A DNA stretch of 64,000 nt from Bradyrhizobium sp. Tv2a-2 (lineage in GTDB: Bacteria > Pseudomonadota > Alphaproteobacteria > Rhizobiales > Xanthobacteraceae). The notes beneath the pieces are model-generated. The model was not told the DNA's origin. It made no database searches and worked only from the letters and a program-made list of their open reading frames with translations. Of this stretch, positions 24,780-33,359 are shown one piece after another (the first letter of the stretch is position 1; the number at the start of each line of letters is the position of its first letter). The stretch lies in assembly GCF_000472425.1 (NCBI RefSeq), contig NZ_AXAI01000007.1, positions 261,464 through 325,463 on the forward strand. Direction: 5' to 3'. The translations under genes were made by a program, and so were the position numbers.

Positions 24780-25709
24780 ATGACCCCAGTTCTTACATTG
24801 ATGGCTTTTGCAACGCGCCGACGACAGGACTGCCATTCAGTGACGAGACATCGCAGGTTTTCGGCTCTTCTGACAGCGGCACGGCGCTCAGGTCCAGGCT
24901 TAAGTCTCTGCACCAGCTTGGCTTTTACTGCGCTTGCGCAAGCCCCTGCGCACGCCCAGGCCCGTCTCGACGCTCAATATGAGGCGACGTTGGCCGGCAT
25001 TCCGGTCGGGCGCGGCTCCTGGACCATCGAGATCGGCGACGACCAGTACACAGCCTCCGCCTTCGGTGGCACGAGCGGGCTGTTGAAGGCGATCTCCAAC
25101 GGCTCCGGCACCGGCGCCGCGCAAGGCCGTGTCGTCAATGGCGCGCTGATCGCGACCAATTATTCGGCCTCGACCACCACCTCGAAAAAGACCGAGGCGA
25201 TCCACATCACGCTCGCCAACGGCAACGTGAAGGAGTCCGGCATCGACCCGACCCCGCCGGTCGATCCCGATCGCGTTCCCGTCACCGACGCGCACAAGAA
25301 AAACGTGTTCGATCCGATGACGGCCTCGCTGCTTCGCGTGCCGGGCAATGCCGATCCGCTGTCGCCCGATGCCTGCCGCACGGGGGCTGCCGTGTTCGAC
25401 GGCCGCATGCGCTATGACCTGACGCTTGATTTCAAGCGCATGGAAACGGTGCGGGCGGACAAGGGCTATCGCGGCCAGGTCGTGGTCTGCGCCATCTATT
25501 TCAAGGCGGTCGCGGGCTACATCCCCGACCGTCCGGTGATCAAATATCTGCAGTCGGCGCGCAATATGGAGATCGCGTTCGCGCCGATTCCCGGAACGCG
25601 TTTTCTGGTGCCGTTCCGCATGGTGGTGCCCACGCCGCTGGGAACGGCGATGCTGGAAGCTACGCAGTTCATCACCCAGGCCAACCCGCATTCGCCGAAG
25701 ACGCAGTAG
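24780..25709 (+). CDS. DUF3108 domain periplasmic protein, 309 aa
   Basis: The N-terminal 60 residues are long and Arg-rich and lead into a hydrophobic signal (LSLCTSLAFTALAQAPAHAQ), so export is likely. After that, ARLDAQYEATLAGIPVGRGS is the DUF3108 start, with further blocks VFDPMTASLLRVPG, CRTGAAVFDGRMRYDLTL and a C-terminal VPFRMVVPTPLGTAMLEATQ. Two cysteines (near residues 198 and 235) may form a disulfide. The function of DUF3108 proteins is not established; they are outer-layer beta-rich proteins. The gene between rpmB and the SUV3-like helicase is conserved in relatives. The real start may lie downstream of 24780 since the signal begins late. Confidence 0.85.
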   Translation: MTPVLTLMAFATRRRQDCHSVTRHRRFSALLTAARRSGPGLSLCTSLAFTALAQAPAHAQARLDAQYEATLAGIPVGRGSWTIEIGDDQYTASAFGGTSGLLKAISNGSGTGAAQGRVVNGALIATNYSASTTTSKKTEAIHITLANGNVKESGIDPTPPVDPDRVPVTDAHKKNVFDPMTASLLRVPGNADPLSPDACRTGAAVFDGRMRYDLTLDFKRMETVRADKGYRGQVVVCAIYFKAVAGYIPDRPVIKYLQSARNMEIAFAPIPGTRFLVPFRMVVPTPLGTAMLEATQFITQANPHSPKTQ

Positions 25710-25720
25710 CGTTTGTGGCT

Positions 25721-25850
25721 GCCGTCATTTCCGGGGCGACCGCGCCGGCGGGCGAAGTCTGATGTGCTTTTGCACGTCCGAATCTTGCGAATCTTGCGCC
25801 ACAACCTCGAGATTCCGGGTTCGATGCTGCGCATCGCCCCGGAATGACGG
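25721..25850. repeat. Intergenic palindromic repeat, family 3
   Basis: It begins GCCGTCATTTCCGGGGCGA and ends ATCGCCCCGGAATGACGG, so the two ends are complementary and would make a long hairpin. It contains ACCTCGAGATTCCGGGTTCG, shared with the copy at 35556-35657, and a local tandem CGAATCTTG CGAATCTTG near 25780. It lies 11 nt after the DUF3108 stop. Confidence 0.75.
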
Positions 25851-26307
25851 AGGCGGTGAAAGCAATGGCGGAGGAGGTGGAAGCAGAGCCCGATGAGCGC
25901 GAGCGATATCCGGTTCCGGCTGCGTCCCCGCGTGTCGCTGTCGCTCACGCGGGCTACAGGACGTGCAAAATCCCTGTTGACTCTTCCTCACTTCTGATTC
26001 GACTCATGACGCCCTGAAATCTTAAGGAATCGCGCCGCTTGGGAAATCTGCACAAACCTCATCTAGTGCCCGCTATCGGTTCCGAGGCGAGATGTTGCGG
26101 TGAACGCATCGGGAAATAGGGAGGAGTCAGCGATTCGGCCGCGATTCGTTCTAGACTCGTTCCAGAGCTTAAATCCCCGAGCGACAGGCGTCACAATGTG
26201 ACACAATTTCAAACACTTCGCGCATTCGCAAAACCTGGCAACGCTCCCCATCTTTTGTTCAGGATGCGCTAGCTAGACTTCCCGCGACCACACAACTTCG
26301 AGAATTA
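25851..26307. other. Intergenic region upstream of the helicase gene
   Basis: About 450 bp without a gene. Apart from the repeat end at 25850 I see no RNA gene or hairpin of note. The AT-rich part near 26190-26280 (GTGACACAATTTCAAACAC) probably holds the helicase promoter, but I cannot assign -35/-10 boxes with confidence. Confidence 0.4.
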
Positions 26308-29300
26308 ATGGCCTTCTCTCCTTCGTCCTCGTTTCACGCGGAGCGCGCTCAGGGCTCCGGCGTGACCGCCGTGCTCGGCCCCACCAACACCGGCAAGACC
26401 CATCTGGCGATCGAGCGCTTGCTTGCGCATTCGTCCGGCATGATCGGGCTGCCGCTGCGCCTGCTCGCGCGCGAGGTCTACAACAAGATCGCCGATCGCG
26501 CGGGGGCGGAGGCGGTCGCGCTCATCACCGGCGAAGAGAAGATCAAGCCGAAAAATCCGCGCTACTGGGTCTCGACCGTCGAGGCGATGCCGCGCGATCT
26601 CGACGTGTCGTTCCTTGCAGTCGACGAGATCCAGATCGCGGCCGATCTCGAGCGCGGCCATGTCTTCACCGATCGCATCCTCAACCGTCGCGGCCGCGAC
26701 GAGACGCTGCTGCTGGGCGCAGCCACCATGCGCCCGATCATCGAGCGGCTGCTGCCCGGCGCGTCCATCGTCACGCGTCCGAGGCTTTCGCAGCTGACAT
26801 TTGCCGGCGATCGCAAGATCACGCGACAGCCGCGCCGCACCGCGATCGTCGCCTTCTCGGCCGACGAGGTCTATGCCATCGCCGAACTGATCCGCCGCCA
26901 GCATGGCGGCGCCGCCGTCGTGCTGGGCTCGCTGTCGCCGCGCACACGAAACGCGCAGGTCGCGATGTTCCAGAACGGCGACGTTGATTACCTCGTCGCC
27001 ACCGATGCCGTCGGCATGGGCCTCAATCTCGACGTCGACCACGTCGCCTTCGCCTCCGACCGCAAATATGACGGCTACCAGTTCCGCAGGCTCAATCCGG
27101 CGGAGTTCGCGCAGATCGCAGGACGTGCCGGCCGCGCGACGCGCGACGGTACCTTCGGCACCACCGGCCGCTGCGCGCCATTCGAGCCGGAGCTCGTCAA
27201 TGCCCTGCAGAACCACACCTTCGACAGCGTCAAAGTGCTGCAATGGCGCAATTCCAAGCTCGATTTCTCCTCTCTGGGTGCGCTGCAGGTGTCGTTGGCG
27301 CTGTCGCCGGGCCACGAGGCGCTGACGCGGGCGCCGATTGCGGAAGACTTGCGCGTGCTCGATCACGCGGCACGTGATGCCGATGTGCGCGACATGGCGC
27401 ACGGCAAGGCGGCGGTCGAGCGGCTATGGGACGCCTGCCAGATACCTGATTACCGAAAGCTGTCGCCGGCCGCGCATGCCGAATTGGTGACGATCTTGTA
27501 CGGTTACCTGATGAAACAGGGCCGGATCCCGGACGGCTGGTTCGCCGCCCAGGTCGACCAGGCGGATCGGGTCGATGGCGATATCGACACATTGTCCGGC
27601 CGGATTGCCCAGATTCGCACCTGGACCTTTGTCGCCAACCGCCCGGATTGGCTGTCGGACCCCGACCATTGGCAGGGAATTGCCCGCGAGGTCGAAAATA
27701 AATTGTCGGACGCGCTGCACGAACGGCTTACTGAGCGTTTCGTTGATCGCCGTACCAGTGTATTGATGCGCCGCCTGCGGGAGAACGTGGTTTTGAATAC
27801 GGAAATCGGAAAGACCGGCGAAGTCATCGTCGAGGGCCATGCCATCGGCCGGCTCGACGGGTTCACCTTTGCACCAGACGCGGCGGAGGCCGGCTCCGAC
27901 GCCAAGGCGTTGCAGGCTGCGGCCCAGCAGGTGCTGGCGCGCGAGATCGATGCGCGGGCCGAAAAGCTCGGCAGCGCGCCGGACGAGCAATTCGTGCTCA
28001 CCTCCGACGGCACCATCCGCTGGACCGGCGATGCCGTTGCCAAGCTGGTGGCGGCCGAAGACGCGCTGCATCCGCGGCTGCGCATCATCGCCGACGAGCG
28101 GCTCGCCGGCGCCTCGCGCGAGAAAGTGCAGACCCGGCTCGAGCTTTGGCTGAAGACCCATATCGAGAAGCTGCTCGGGCCGCTGTTCGAGCTCTCGAAG
28201 GCGGAGGACATCACCGGCATCGGCCGCGGCATCGCCTTCCAGCTGGTCGAGGCGCTGGGCGTGCTGGAGCGAGCCAAGATCGCCGCCGAGATGAAGGATC
28301 TCGACCAGCCGTCGCGCGCCGCCTTGCGCAAATACGGCGTGCGGTTCGGCGCCTATCACATCTATTTCCCGGCGCTCCTCAAGCCCGCCGCGCGTTCGCT
28401 CGCCTCGCTGCTCTGGGCGCTCAAGCACGACGATGCCGACCTGCAGGCGGTTTCGGGTGCGCAGCACATGGCGTCCAGCGGCCGCACCTCCTTCCCCGTC
28501 GACAAGGCGTTGCCGCGCGATGCCTATCGCGTGCTCGGCTATCGCCAGTGCGGCGAGCGCGCGGTGCGCGTCGACATTCTGGAGCGGCTTGCCGATCTGA
28601 TCCGCCCGGCGCTGGCCTGGCGTGAGACCTCGTCCGGCGAGAAGCCGCTAGGGGCCTTCGATGGCCGCGGCTTTGTGGTGACACAGGCGATGACCTCGCT
28701 TACCGGATCGGCCGGCGAAGATTTTGCCTCCATCCTGCGCGCGCTCGGCTATCGCATGGACCGCCGTCCGCCGCTGCCGCCGAAGCCGGCCGTGGTGAGC
28801 GAGCCGGCCGCGACCGGGGCGCCGCCCGCAGCGCGCGCGGTTGAGGCGCCTGCCGTGCCGGCTGAAGCAATGGTCGAGCATATGATGTCGGGCGATCCGG
28901 CGCCGTCGGCCGGCCTGTTGCCGATGGTCTCGCTGATGCCTGCCGCGCGTGAGGAGCCTGTCGAGGCCGAGGCTGATGCGGCTGTGCCGGAAGATGTCGT
29001 GGCGGAGGAGCCGGCCCCTGTCGAGGTCACGCACGCGGAAACCACAGCTCCCGAAGCGCCGTCCGAACTCGCTGCGAGCGACGAAACCCAGCCTGCAGAA
29101 GCCGCGGCTGCAGAAGAAGCCGTGGCAGCCGGAGCGCCGGCCGCTGAAGCAACTCCCGCCACAGAGGCTGCGCCAGCGGCTGAAGCCGAGCCGCAGATGA
29201 TCGAGGTCTGGCGTCCCGGTGGCCGCACCGACGACCGTAAGCCGCGCCATCGCCATCATCATCGTCCGCACGACCGCAAGGGCGGCGAGCAGGCGGCGGC

Positions 29301-29721
29301 CGGCGAGGTCGGCGAAGGCGACAAGCGCGAGCAGCGGCATCGTCACCACGGGCGGCGCGATTTCCGCAAGCGCGACGAACACGCTCCTGCTGCACCCGCA
29401 GAGGCGGCCGCCGAGGGCGCGCCCGCGCGCGAGGAGCGCGATCGGCCGCGCGAACGCTTCGGCAAGGAGCGGGACCGGGATCGCGACAACAGGAACAAGG
29501 GCAAGTTCGGGGATCGCGAGCATGGCGGCCGCGATCGTGATCGCGAACGCGGTGGACGTGATCGCGACAAGGGCGGCCGCGACAAGCGCGAGCATGGTCC
29601 CTCGCACCGTCCCTTTGCCTCCAGCGCGCCGCGCGAGCGTGAACGCGCCATCGACCCCAACTCGCCCTTCGCCAAGCTCGCGGCGCTGAAGGAGCAGCTC
29701 AGCGCCAACCGGAAGGATTAG
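26308..29721 (+). CDS. SUV3-like RNA helicase with long disordered C-terminal tail, 1137 aa
   Basis: Superfamily 2 helicase of the SUV3/Mgr type. Walker A is GPTNTGKTH (24-32), motif II is FLAVDEIQIA (DEIQ, about residues 104-113), and the second RecA domain has ATDAVGMGLNLD and QIAGRAGRATRDG (about 228-275). A Suv3 C-terminal region follows. From about residue 820 to the end the sequence is low complexity: first Ala/Glu/Pro-rich, then Arg/His/Asp/Gly-rich (KPRHRHHHRPHDRKGG, RDRDRERGGRDRDKGG), ending SPFAKLAALKEQLSANRKD. Mitochondrial SUV3 works with RNA-degrading enzymes; a similar role is plausible but inferred. The TAG stop coincides with the start of a repeat element. Confidence 0.92.
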   Translation: MAFSPSSSFHAERAQGSGVTAVLGPTNTGKTHLAIERLLAHSSGMIGLPLRLLAREVYNKIADRAGAEAVALITGEEKIKPKNPRYWVSTVEAMPRDLDVSFLAVDEIQIAADLERGHVFTDRILNRRGRDETLLLGAATMRPIIERLLPGASIVTRPRLSQLTFAGDRKITRQPRRTAIVAFSADEVYAIAELIRRQHGGAAVVLGSLSPRTRNAQVAMFQNGDVDYLVATDAVGMGLNLDVDHVAFASDRKYDGYQFRRLNPAEFAQIAGRAGRATRDGTFGTTGRCAPFEPELVNALQNHTFDSVKVLQWRNSKLDFSSLGALQVSLALSPGHEALTRAPIAEDLRVLDHAARDADVRDMAHGKAAVERLWDACQIPDYRKLSPAAHAELVTILYGYLMKQGRIPDGWFAAQVDQADRVDGDIDTLSGRIAQIRTWTFVANRPDWLSDPDHWQGIAREVENKLSDALHERLTERFVDRRTSVLMRRLRENVVLNTEIGKTGEVIVEGHAIGRLDGFTFAPDAAEAGSDAKALQAAAQQVLAREIDARAEKLGSAPDEQFVLTSDGTIRWTGDAVAKLVAAEDALHPRLRIIADERLAGASREKVQTRLELWLKTHIEKLLGPLFELSKAEDITGIGRGIAFQLVEALGVLERAKIAAEMKDLDQPSRAALRKYGVRFGAYHIYFPALLKPAARSLASLLWALKHDDADLQAVSGAQHMASSGRTSFPVDKALPRDAYRVLGYRQCGERAVRVDILERLADLIRPALAWRETSSGEKPLGAFDGRGFVVTQAMTSLTGSAGEDFASILRALGYRMDRRPPLPPKPAVVSEPAATGAPPAARAVEAPAVPAEAMVEHMMSGDPAPSAGLLPMVSLMPAAREEPVEAEADAAVPEDVVAEEPAPVEVTHAETTAPEAPSELAASDETQPAEAAAAEEAVAAGAPAAEATPATEAAPAAEAEPQMIEVWRPGGRTDDRKPRHRHHHRPHDRKGGEQAAAGEVGEGDKREQRHRHHGRRDFRKRDEHAPAAPAEAAAEGAPAREERDRPRERFGKERDRDRDNRNKGKFGDREHGGRDRDRERGGRDRDKGGRDKREHGPSHRPFASSAPRERERAIDPNSPFAKLAALKEQLSANRKD

Positions 29722-29779
29722 CGTTTTCAAGCGAAGTGGGCACCGGTTCGCGTGAAGAAAACGCGTCAGAAGAAGGATT
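29719..29779. repeat. Half copy of repeat family 2 between helicase and S4 genes
   Basis: TTAGCGTTTTCAAGCGAAGT, then GGGCACCGGTTCGCG and GAAGAAAACGCGTCAGAAG, matches the first half of the elements at 9658-9764 and 43992-44098, where the end is CTAGAGTGTTTTCGAGCG. The helicase stop (29719-29721) is the TAG of the element end. The element stops directly before the S4 coding region and leaves that gene without a normal start codon. Confidence 0.75.
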
Positions 29780-30055
29780 GATCAGACGGACCGTCAGCGG
29801 CTCGATAAATGGCTATGGCATGCGCGGGTGGTCAAGGCCCGCACCAGCGCCGCCGCACTCGTCGAGGCCGGTCATGTCCGCATTAATGGCGTGCGCGAGA
29901 CCGCGCCCGGCCACAGCGTGAAGGCCGGCGATGTGCTCACCATCGGCCTCGACCGCTCGGTTCGTCTGCTCAAGGTGATCGGCTTCTCGGAGCGGCGTGG
30001 CGATGCGGCGGCAGCAAGAGTGCTGTTTGAGGATTTGCAAGCGGGGGCAAAATGA
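29777..30055 (+). CDS. RNA-binding S4 domain protein (Hsp15-like), start codon unusual
   Basis: The S4 fold is clear: DRQRLDKWLWHARVVKARTS, AALVEAGHVRINGVRE and GDVLTIGLDRSVRLLKVIGF. This resembles HslR/Hsp15, which binds stalled 50S subunits. In this reading frame there is no ATG, GTG or TTG between the in-frame TGA at 29753-29755 and the GTG at 29828, and starting at 29828 would delete the first S4 helix. An ATT at 29777 (AGGATTGATCAG) is the only rare-start candidate, so coordinates here are provisional. A half repeat lies directly upstream. The protein may be made from ATT, made truncated, or not made. Confidence 0.65.
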   Translation: MDQTDRQRLDKWLWHARVVKARTSAAALVEAGHVRINGVRETAPGHSVKAGDVLTIGLDRSVRLLKVIGFSERRGDAAAARVLFEDLQAGAK

Positions 30056-30206
30056 CTATCTCAGCAGGCAACAACTTGCGTAAAAACGCCGCTTCGCCTG
30101 CTCCGGCTTCCCTTGCGATGGCTCAGTTCCTGCGCTAGGCAAGCCAGGAAAAGCAATTGGCGAAGACACTAAGCCGACAAAAAACCACACCGTTCCGGAG
30201 CCTTGG

Positions 30207-30545
30207 ATGACTTACGTCGTCACTGAAGCCTGCATCAAGTGCAAATATACCGACTGCGTTGAGGTCTGCCCGGTAGACTGCTTCTACGAGGGTGAGAACA
30301 TGCTGGTGATTCATCCGGACGAATGCATCGATTGCGGCGTGTGCGAGCCGGAATGCCCGGCAGACGCCATCAAGCCGGATACCGAGCCGGGACTGGAGAA
30401 GTGGCTGGCGCTCAACACGGAATACGCGAAGGCCTGGCCCAATATCACCCAGAAGAAGGACTCCCCGCCGGACGCGAAGGATTTCGACGGGGTCGAGGGC
30501 AAGTTTGAGAAATATTTTTCTCCGAATCCGGGGGCTGGAGACTGA
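30207..30545 (+). CDS. fdxA: Ferredoxin FdxA, 7Fe (3Fe-4S/4Fe-4S) type, 112 aa
   Basis: The N-terminal cluster motif is [17 protein letters not shown], and the second is [12 protein letters not shown] (residues about 9-52). The pattern with [15 protein letters not shown] is diagnostic of the FdxA family with one 3Fe-4S and one 4Fe-4S cluster. The C-terminal extension ([16 protein letters not shown]) is also usual. Length is typical. It acts as a cytoplasmic electron carrier; partner unknown. It precedes carD as in related genomes. Confidence 0.96.
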   Translation: MTYVVTEACIKCKYTDCVEVCPVDCFYEGENMLVIHPDECIDCGVCEPECPADAIKPDTEPGLEKWLALNTEYAKAWPNITQKKDSPPDAKDFDGVEGKFEKYFSPNPGAGD

Positions 30546-30628
30546 CCGGAGACTGAGGCATGGCCGCCGTAATTTAACCCTAATAACGGCCAGACAGCCA
30601 AAAAACGCCGCCCAAATGCTCTAAATCA

Positions 30629-30656
30629 TTGATTTTTGCGGGAAATGTGCTATATT
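30629..30656 (+). promoter_or_regulatory. Candidate promoter upstream of carD
   Basis: TTGATT (30629-30634) and TATATT (30651-30656) with a 16-nt spacer lie about 100 nt before the first carD start. Boxes are near consensus. Activity is inferred. Confidence 0.45.
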
Positions 30657-30753
30657 GGCACCATTCTCGCGAACCCCGTCAGCCCGCTTATGGCCCCTCT
30701 GGGTTCCCATGAAAAACCAATGAACAGGGGCGTGGCAGTTCCGCGCGCAGGCT

Positions 30754-31695
30754 GTGTCACAGAAAACGCGTAAAACGAGTGCTTCCAAACTGACAAAGAA
30801 AGCGGCGTCACACCGCAACGCATCCAAGAGCCGTGTCCGGGCACCCGCAAGGGAGACCAGGGCCGCCCACAAGGCGGTATCGGCTGCCAAGTCCTCGAAG
30901 AAAAGAAGCGAAATGCAACACAAGACTGCAAAACCAGCGGCGAAAGCACCCGCCGCCAAGGCCCCTGCTGCGAAAACTGCTGCCAAGGCTCCCGTCGCAA
31001 AGGCTGCTGCTCCGAAGACCGTTGCCAAGCCGGCGGCTCCGGCCAAGCCCGTCGTGGCGGCCAAGCCCGAGGAAAAGAAGGTCGTGACCCAGCGTCAGGG
31101 CTTCAAGGCCAATGAATTCGTGGTCTATCCCGCTCACGGTGTCGGCCAGATCCTGGCCATCGAGGAGCAGGAGATTGCGGGCGCCAAGCTGGAACTGTTC
31201 GTCATCAACTTCATCAAGGACAAGATGACGCTGCGGGTTCCGACCGCCAAGGTCGCCAATGTCGGCATGCGCAAGCTGTCCGATCAGGCGCTGGTCAAGA
31301 AGGCGCTGGAGACGCTCAAGGGCCGTGCCCGGGTCAAGCGCACCATGTGGTCGCGCCGCGCCCAGGAGTACGAAGCCAAGATCAATTCGGGCGACATCGT
31401 CGCGATCGCCGAGGTCGTGCGCGACCTCTATCGTTCCGAATCGCAGCCCGAGCAGTCCTACAGCGAACGCCAGCTCTATGAAGCGGCGCTCGACCGCCTG
31501 TCGCGCGAGATCGCGGTGGTGCAGCACTCGACCGAGACCGAAGCCGTCAAGGAGATCGAGAGCCAGCTCGCCAAGAGCCCGCGCCGCGGCGCCGCCAAGG
31601 CTGAAGGTGAAGGCGAGGCCGATGCCGAGGGCGATACCGACGAGAATGATGACACCGACGGTGATGACACTGTCGCTGCTGATGAGGCCGCGTAA
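30754..31695 (+). CDS. carD: CarD family transcriptional regulator with basic N-terminal extension, 313 aa
   Basis: CarD/CdnL-type RNA polymerase binding protein. The RID-like (Tudor) domain is at about residues 115-170 (GFKANEFVVYPAHGVGQILA and FVINFIKDKMTLRVP), followed by the helical DNA-binding domain (WSRRAQEYEAKINSGDIVAI, RDLYRSESQPEQSYSERQLY). It stabilises promoter open complexes, especially at rRNA promoters. About 105 residues of Lys/Ala/Pro repeats precede the domain, and an Asp/Glu-rich tail follows. The GTG at 30754 has a weak ribosome-binding site; an ATG at 30913 (GAAGCGAAATGC) would give a 260-aa protein without most of the basic extension. Confidence 0.93.
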   Translation: MSQKTRKTSASKLTKKAASHRNASKSRVRAPARETRAAHKAVSAAKSSKKRSEMQHKTAKPAAKAPAAKAPAAKTAAKAPVAKAAAPKTVAKPAAPAKPVVAAKPEEKKVVTQRQGFKANEFVVYPAHGVGQILAIEEQEIAGAKLELFVINFIKDKMTLRVPTAKVANVGMRKLSDQALVKKALETLKGRARVKRTMWSRRAQEYEAKINSGDIVAIAEVVRDLYRSESQPEQSYSERQLYEAALDRLSREIAVVQHSTETEAVKEIESQLAKSPRRGAAKAEGEGEADAEGDTDENDDTDGDDTVAADEAA

Positions 31696-31721
31696 ACGCG
31701 TCGCTTCAAGCTTTCAAATGC

Positions 31722-31750
31722 AAAAGCCCGGTCGCAAGATCGGGCTTTTT
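31722..31750 (+). terminator. Rho-independent terminator of carD
   Basis: Stem AAAAGCCCG / CGGGCTTTT with a 10-nt loop, followed by a T run, 27 nt after the carD stop. Confidence 0.9.
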
Positions 31751-31835
31751 GCTTTTGGGGCGCAGCATCCGGTCTCTATCGAAGGCTGTCAACGCGGCGC
31801 ATGCCGAGGGTGACGAAGAGTTCTGCCTCGCCCGC

Positions 31836-33296
31836 TCAATCCACCACGATCTTCACCCGGTCGCGCACCTTCACCTGCGCGTGCTGATCGAGCCCGTTCA
31901 GCATGCGGAAGCGCTCCATTGGGTGGTCGACGCCGTCCATGCGGTGGGAGAGGGATTCGACCGTGTCGCCGGGCTGCACGGTGATCACCTTGATGCGCAA
32001 GGGGCGGGCAGCCTGGATTTCCTCCAGCGTCAGACGGCGGAAGGAGTTGACGGTCTCGCGCGCGTTGCGCTCGCTCTCGGTGTTTTTCTGACGCGCGGCG
32101 AAGATGAAACGGTAGACGTCGGAGCCAAAGCGCAGCGCGTAGATCTTGAACTGCCACTGGTCGCCGCGCGCGGTGGCTGACGCCGCCGGAAAGCCGTTGA
32201 CGGTGATATCCTCGGTGGAGGCCTTGTCGACATTCTCCATCCATCCCGAGTTGAGATAGTCGCCGAGCGACTGCTCCGCCGGCACGCGCACGACGTCGAA
32301 GCGCATCGCCTGCGAGCCGCCCTCGCGCACGCCGATCACGGCCTGCGCGGTGTTGTCGAGCGTGAAATTTTCCGGCGCCTGGAACGTGAAGCCGAGCTTC
32401 GGATGCAGGAAGCGCCGCCCGCGTACGAAGCCTTCGCTGGGGTCCTCGCCATAGACGATGTTGTCGATCGTCGAGAGATAGGCCTCGCGGTCACGCTCGG
32501 CATTTTCCGGCGTGGTGTATTGCTTGGCGATATTCTGCGCGTTCAGGACACGCTCGGGCGTCGCCGGATGCGAGGACAGGAAGTCCTGCGCGCGCGGATC
32601 GAACGAGGACTTGCCGACCTTCAGCTCCGCATTACGCTCCATCGAGGTCAGGAAGCGGGAGGCGCCATAGGGGTCGAAATGCGCGCGCGCCGCAATGGTT
32701 ACGCCGATGCCGTCGGCTTCGAACTCCTGCGCGCGTGAGAAGCTCGCCATCGTCAGCTTGGTCTTGGCGAGCGCAAGCGCGCTGAAATCGGAATCGTTGC
32801 TGATGTCCGTCTCGAGCCGCGTGACGATCGCGGCCTTGCGGGCCTCGTCCTCACGGATCGCGGCGTGTTTTGCCAATACATGCGCCATCTCGTGCGAGAG
32901 CACGGACGACAGTTCCGAGGTGTCGTTGGCAAGCGCAATCAGGCCGCGGGTGACATAGAGCTGGCCTGTCGGCAGCGCGAAGGCGTTCACCGCTCCCGAA
33001 TTGAGGATGGTGACCTTGTAGCCCTGGTCGGGGCGGTCGGAGGCGGCGACCAGGCGGTCCACCGTCTTGCTGATCAGTGCCTCCAGCTGCGGGTCGTCAT
33101 AGGCGCCGCCATAGGTCGCGAGGATCCGCTCATGCTCGCGCTCGCTGGCGGGCGTGCTCGTGACCACCGGCTTCGGCTTGGCCGGTGGAAGGGGAACGGC
33201 CGGTGAGGCTACCTGGAACCGGTTCATGTCGCCGCAGGCGGCAAGCGCAAGCGCAAGCAGCAGCGCGGCCGGCGCAGCCCAAAGCTGGCGGCTCAT
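31836..33296 (-). CDS. M48 family metalloprotease lipoprotein with C-terminal LysM-like domain, 486 aa
   Basis: Periplasmic quality-control protease of the BepA/Oma1 type. The N-terminus is a lipoprotein signal (WAAPAALLLALALAACGD, lipobox LAAC). The zinc motif is LSHEMAHVLAKHA (HEXXH), with the third ligand in the QEFEADGIGV segment. A middle region (LHPKLGFTFQAPENFTLDNT) is followed by a C-terminal LysM-like segment (VITVQPGDTVESLSHRM). The frame opens at 33338, but ATG 33296 with GGGGA upstream starts the signal peptide. Length is usual for Rhizobiales forms. It converges with carD. Confidence 0.92.
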   Translation of the reverse strand: MSRQLWAAPAALLLALALAACGDMNRFQVASPAVPLPPAKPKPVVTSTPASEREHERILATYGGAYDDPQLEALISKTVDRLVAASDRPDQGYKVTILNSGAVNAFALPTGQLYVTRGLIALANDTSELSSVLSHEMAHVLAKHAAIREDEARKAAIVTRLETDISNDSDFSALALAKTKLTMASFSRAQEFEADGIGVTIAARAHFDPYGASRFLTSMERNAELKVGKSSFDPRAQDFLSSHPATPERVLNAQNIAKQYTTPENAERDREAYLSTIDNIVYGEDPSEGFVRGRRFLHPKLGFTFQAPENFTLDNTAQAVIGVREGGSQAMRFDVVRVPAEQSLGDYLNSGWMENVDKASTEDITVNGFPAASATARGDQWQFKIYALRFGSDVYRFIFAARQKNTESERNARETVNSFRRLTLEEIQAARPLRIKVITVQPGDTVESLSHRMDGVDHPMERFRMLNGLDQHAQVKVRDRVKIVVD

Positions 33297-33359
33297 TCCC
33301 CGGTCGCGCCGTCCCACAAACCCATCCACTCTTGGCAATTCGCCTCGTCCTCGCGGGGT

